A stretch of 64,000 nucleotides of DNA from Hippea jasoniae (GTDB taxonomy: Bacteria; Campylobacterota_A; Desulfurellia; Desulfurellales; Hippeaceae): NCBI RefSeq assembly GCF_000744435.1, contig NZ_JQLX01000017.1:1-64000 (forward strand), read 5' to 3'. The position numbers were made by a program, and so were the translations under genes. Position 1 is the first letter of the stretch; the number at the start of each line of letters is the position of its first letter. Positions 61,476 to 64,000 of the stretch are shown piece after piece. Under the pieces are notes generated by a model, which was not told the origin of the DNA, did not search any database, and worked only from the letters and a program-made list of their open reading frames with translations.

Positions 61476-61796
61476 TTAGATTGTCCCACCGCATTTTTTG
61501 CAGTAGCGCACCTTTTCGCCACTCTCTAATAAACGAATCCCTACCCTTGTGGGTTTATTGCAGTGGGGACATACAAGCATAACATTGGAAATATGGATAG
61601 GTGCCTCTTTTTCAATTATTCCACCCTTTGTCGTGGCCGATGCCTTTACATGTTTTTTAACAATATTGACACCTTCCACAATCACCCTGTTTTTCTCTCT
61701 TACAAACGAGATAATTGTTCCCTCTTTACCCTTATCCTTACCTGCTATAACCTTAACCTTATCGTTTTTCTTTAGCTTTGTTCTTATCCTGTTCAT
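61476..61796 (-). CDS. rplX: 50S ribosomal protein L24
   Basis: L24 of 106 aa with an N-terminal KOW motif ([15 protein letters not shown]). It carries a C-terminal zinc ribbon: CPHC...CKKC, present only in some bacterial L24s. Its ATG overlaps the rplN stop by one base. Confidence 0.96.
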   Translation of the reverse strand: MNRIRTKLKKNDKVKVIAGKDKGKEGTIISFVREKNRVIVEGVNIVKKHVKASATTKGGIIEKEAPIHISNVMLVCPHCNKPTRVGIRLLESGEKVRYCKKCGGTI

Positions 61797-62164
61797 TACA
61801 GCACCTCTGGAGCAAGTGATATGATCTTTGTAAACTCTTTAGCCCTCAACTCTCTAACAACAGGACCAAAGATTCTTGTGCCTATAGGCTCTTTCTGGTT
61901 GTTAATCAGAACAGCAGCGTTTTCATCAAACTTTATATATGTGCCATCGGGGCGTCTAAACTCTTTTTTTGTTCTAACAACAACGGCTTTTACCACATCA
62001 CCCTTTTTAACTTTGCCGTTTGGGTCAGCCTCTTTAACAGAAGCCACAATAATATCTCCAACGCGAGCATATCTTTTTCTTGTACCGCCTAAAACCTTAA
62101 TACACATTATTCTTTTTGCGCCTGAGTTATCGGCAACCTTTAACATCGTGTATGGCTGTATCAT
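61796..62164 (-). CDS. rplN: 50S ribosomal protein L14
   Basis: L14 of 122 aa. Start [19 protein letters not shown] and [28 protein letters not shown] end are conserved. Overlaps rpsQ by 4 nt. Confidence 0.98.
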   Translation of the reverse strand: MIQPYTMLKVADNSGAKRIMCIKVLGGTRKRYARVGDIIVASVKEADPNGKVKKGDVVKAVVVRTKKEFRRPDGTYIKFDENAAVLINNQKEPIGTRIFGPVVRELRAKEFTKIISLAPEVL

Positions 62165-62424
62165 TGCTCATCTCCCAAACCAATATATTTCTCGGTTATT
62201 TCAAGCAGCCTAAAGTGCTTATCTTTTGATATTGGTCTGCACTCTATAAACTTTACCCTATCGCCTTTTTTTGCCTGGTTTTTCTCATCGTGAACCTTAA
62301 ATTTCTTTCTTCTCTTTATATACTTATGGAACTTTGGATGCTCAACCAGTGTTTCAACCTCAACAACGATGGTTTTATCCATCTTATCGCTAACAACAAT
62401 ACCTTCTTTAATCAACTTACTCAT
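62161..62424 (-). CDS. rpsQ: 30S ribosomal protein S17
   Basis: S17 of 87 aa. [25 protein letters not shown] is the OB-fold signature. Coupled by 4-nt overlaps on both sides (rpmC upstream, rplN downstream). Confidence 0.97.
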   Translation of the reverse strand: MSKLIKEGIVVSDKMDKTIVVEVETLVEHPKFHKYIKRRKKFKVHDEKNQAKKGDRVKFIECRPISKDKHFRLLEITEKYIGLGDEQ

Positions 62425-62624
62425 GACTGCTCACCCTTCTTGAGTTTCTCGTTTTTTACCGTGAGAACCCTCGCAAGGTCCTTTCGCAAATTCCTTATTT
62501 TGTGAGGATTATCCATCTGCTCAAGACCCTTTCTCATGTTGAGTTTGAATATCTCCTCTCTAAGTTTTCTTTCCTCTTCCATCAATTCCTTCAAACTCAT
62601 CTTTCTCAACTCTGCTGCTTTCAT
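62421..62624 (-). CDS. rpmC: 50S ribosomal protein L29
   Basis: L29 of 67 aa, helical, near the exit tunnel. [32 protein letters not shown] 62624 is preferred over ATG 62630: it forms the same ATGA overlap with the preceding stop that neighbouring genes use, and GGAG lies at a better distance. Confidence 0.93.
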   Translation of the reverse strand: MKAAELRKMSLKELMEEERKLREEIFKLNMRKGLEQMDNPHKIRNLRKDLARVLTVKNEKLKKGEQS

Positions 62625-63043
62625 GTCCATTCACTCCGTTTGACAAATTTCATTTCGATATTGAACTTCTGAGCTGCAAGCGTAAACGCTTTTCTTGCTA
62701 ATTCTTCACTAACACCGCCAATCTCATAAAGGATTCTGCCGGGTTTTACTATGGCAACCCATTTTTCAATAGAACCTTTTCCCTTACCCATTCGGGTTTC
62801 TGCCGGTTTTTTTGTTAAAGGAAAATCGGGAAAGATTCTAATCCAGATCTTACCCTGATGTTTAAGCACCCTGTTGATTGCAATCCTTGCTGCCTCGATT
62901 TGTCTGTTTGTTACCTCACCTCTGCCCACAGCTTTTAAACCGTAATCGCCGAAGGCAAGCGTTGTGCCCCTTTTTGCTATCCCTCTTACGCCATTTCTGT
63001 TTCTTTGATATTTTCTATACTTGGTTCTTTTTGGCATTAACAT
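62621..63043 (-). CDS. rplP: 50S ribosomal protein L16
   Basis: L16 of 140 aa. Start [19 protein letters not shown], and [19 protein letters not shown] and [19 protein letters not shown] blocks are typical. Located between rpsC and rpmC. Confidence 0.98.
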   Translation of the reverse strand: MLMPKRTKYRKYQRNRNGVRGIAKRGTTLAFGDYGLKAVGRGEVTNRQIEAARIAINRVLKHQGKIWIRIFPDFPLTKKPAETRMGKGKGSIEKWVAIVKPGRILYEIGGVSEELARKAFTLAAQKFNIEMKFVKRSEWT

Positions 63044-63064
63044 AGCTATCCCACCTTTCCTTCT

Positions 63065-63691
63065 TTATGGTGATACCATTCCATTAAAAACCCAGACCTT
63101 TATACCAATAACACCAGCCTGAGTTAAGCTTTCAGCAAAACCGTAATCGATGTCAGCCCTTAGTGTGCTCAAAGGCACCCTACCTTCTTTTATCCACTCG
63201 GTTCGTGCCATTTCGGCACCGCCAAGCTTTCCAGAAACCTGTATTTTAATACCTTTTGCGCCTTTTTTCAAGGCAAGGTAGGCTGCTCTTTTCATTACCC
63301 TTCTGTAGGGCATCCTTTTTTCAATCTGCAGGGCTATATTCTCTGCTATGAGCTGGGCATCCTTTTCTGGAGCAGGCACATCCTTTACATTGATTGTAAC
63401 ATTGGAGTTTGTAAACTGCTTTATGAACTCTTTGAGTTTTTCAACCTCAGAACCTTTTCTACCAATAATGATGCCGGGCATTGCAGCATAGATATTTATG
63501 GTCATCTTATTTCTCTTTCTCTCTATTTCGATTTTTGAAATACCGGCGTAGTAAACCCTCTTCTTTATTGCCCTTTTTATCTTTTGATCCTCTAAAAACT
63601 TATCTTTAAAATCACGCTCAGCATACCAACGAGAAGTCCAGGTCTTCGTTATACCAAGCCTTAAACCAATAGGGTTGACCTTCTGACCCAA
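63065..63691 (-). CDS. rpsC: 30S ribosomal protein S3
   Basis: S3 of 208 aa. Start MGQKVNPIGLRLGITKTWTS; KH domain with IIGRKGSEVEKLKEFI; C-terminal GCKVQVSGRLGGAEMART-type block (here GIKIQVSGKLGGAEMART). Mouth of the mRNA entry channel. Confidence 0.98.
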   Translation of the reverse strand: MGQKVNPIGLRLGITKTWTSRWYAERDFKDKFLEDQKIKRAIKKRVYYAGISKIEIERKRNKMTINIYAAMPGIIIGRKGSEVEKLKEFIKQFTNSNVTINVKDVPAPEKDAQLIAENIALQIEKRMPYRRVMKRAAYLALKKGAKGIKIQVSGKLGGAEMARTEWIKEGRVPLSTLRADIDYGFAESLTQAGVIGIKVWVFNGMVSP

Positions 63692-63701
63692 AACCCACCT
63701 C

Positions 63702-64000
63702 CTACTTACCTATAATCACGGTTATATTACTTGTTCGTTTAATAATTCTGCCTGCTCGACCCATAGCTCTTGCCCTGTATCTCTTCATCCTTATGCCATC
63801 GTTTGCAATAACATTGATTACTCTGAAACCATCGATATCCATACCCTGCTCAAGTGCATTAGCAACGGCAGACTCAATCAACTTCTTAAGTATAAATGCT
63901 GCCTTTCTCTTTGAGTATTTCAACAGCACCAGTGCCTCATCAACACTTTTTCCTTTGATTAAACCTATAACAGCCCTGACTTTAATCGGTGATATTTTAG
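63702..64000 (-). CDS. rplV: 50S ribosomal protein L22, 5' end beyond the window
   Basis: L22, partial. The open frame continues past base 64000, so the N-terminus is missing; the visible part starts at KISPIKVRAVIGLIKGKSVD and runs to TSNITVIIGK. NDGIRMKRYRARAMGRAGRI is the tunnel-lining loop. Upstream S10-operon genes would lie outside the window. Confidence 0.95.
   Translation of the reverse strand, partial: KISPIKVRAVIGLIKGKSVDEALVLLKYSKRKAAFILKKLIESAVANALEQGMDIDGFRVINVIANDGIRMKRYRARAMGRAGRIIKRTSNITVIIGK

Overview
The window is AT-rich, gene-dense bacterial chromosome. An anaerobic, H2-using, probably sulfur-reducing bacterium fits best, and the overall picture resembles Hippea/Desulfurella (Desulfurellales). 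That assignment is an inference from gene content and protein style, not from a search. Supporting content: a membrane-bound uptake [NiFe] hydrogenase with its maturation genes, an anaerobic part of the cobalamin pathway, a glycyl-radical enzyme, pyruvoyl polyamine enzymes and a bacterial S10-spc-alpha ribosomal cluster. No IS element, prophage or CRISPR array was seen.

Layout. 1-3.4 kb is a looser accessory stretch: repeats with a start-less ORF remnant, a DUF2202 ferritin-like protein, an interrupted DUF4405 membrane gene, a probable PL7 alginate-lyase-like protein and a NERD-domain protein. 3.4-5.3 kb is a polyamine operon (speD, pyruvoyl arginine decarboxylase, agmatinase). 5.3-10.7 kb holds a HAD phosphatase, a Nudix CoA pyrophosphatase, a cation/proton antiporter, an unknown membrane-anchored protein, RidA and a MatB-like acyl-CoA synthetase. 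10.7-14.1 kb is an anaerobic trans-4-hydroxyproline dehydratase with its activase. 14.1-20.6 kb carries pcm, riboflavin genes (ribD-ribE-ribBA-ribH), nusB, pyrF, pyrE and a UPF0173 hydrolase, ending in a clear terminator.

20.7-30.1 kb, minus strand, is one tightly overlapping array: hydrogenase small subunit, large subunit, cytochrome b, maturation protease, hypA, hypB, an HD-GYP/GGDEF-like signalling protein, tlyA, a DedA protein, TauE and DUF1634. 30.3-34.0 kb is cbiD-E-F-G-H. 34.0-39.5 kb, minus, is a TolC/adaptor/RND efflux system. 39.5-41.3 kb is an HDOD protein plus CheR. RNase P RNA follows at 41.3-41.7 kb, minus. 42-48.4 kb, minus, is PHP - beta-propeller lipoprotein - ftsH - usp - LOG - glycerate kinase. 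48.5-51.9 kb is rpsA, sppA, a SPOR-like protein and tRNA-Pro. 51.9-64 kb, minus, is the ribosomal cluster from rplV (cut by the window edge) to rplQ, followed by lspA.

The most unusual regulatory signal is a set of sigma70-type promoters whose -10 box ends only 6-9 nt before the ATG, with no Shine-Dalgarno sequence, implying leaderless mRNAs. These coexist with ordinary leadered genes that have strong GGAGG sites. Other items to check are the DUF4405 gene with no normal start and an in-frame TGA, the PL7-like protein, and tRNA-Pro overlapped at both ends by protein genes.
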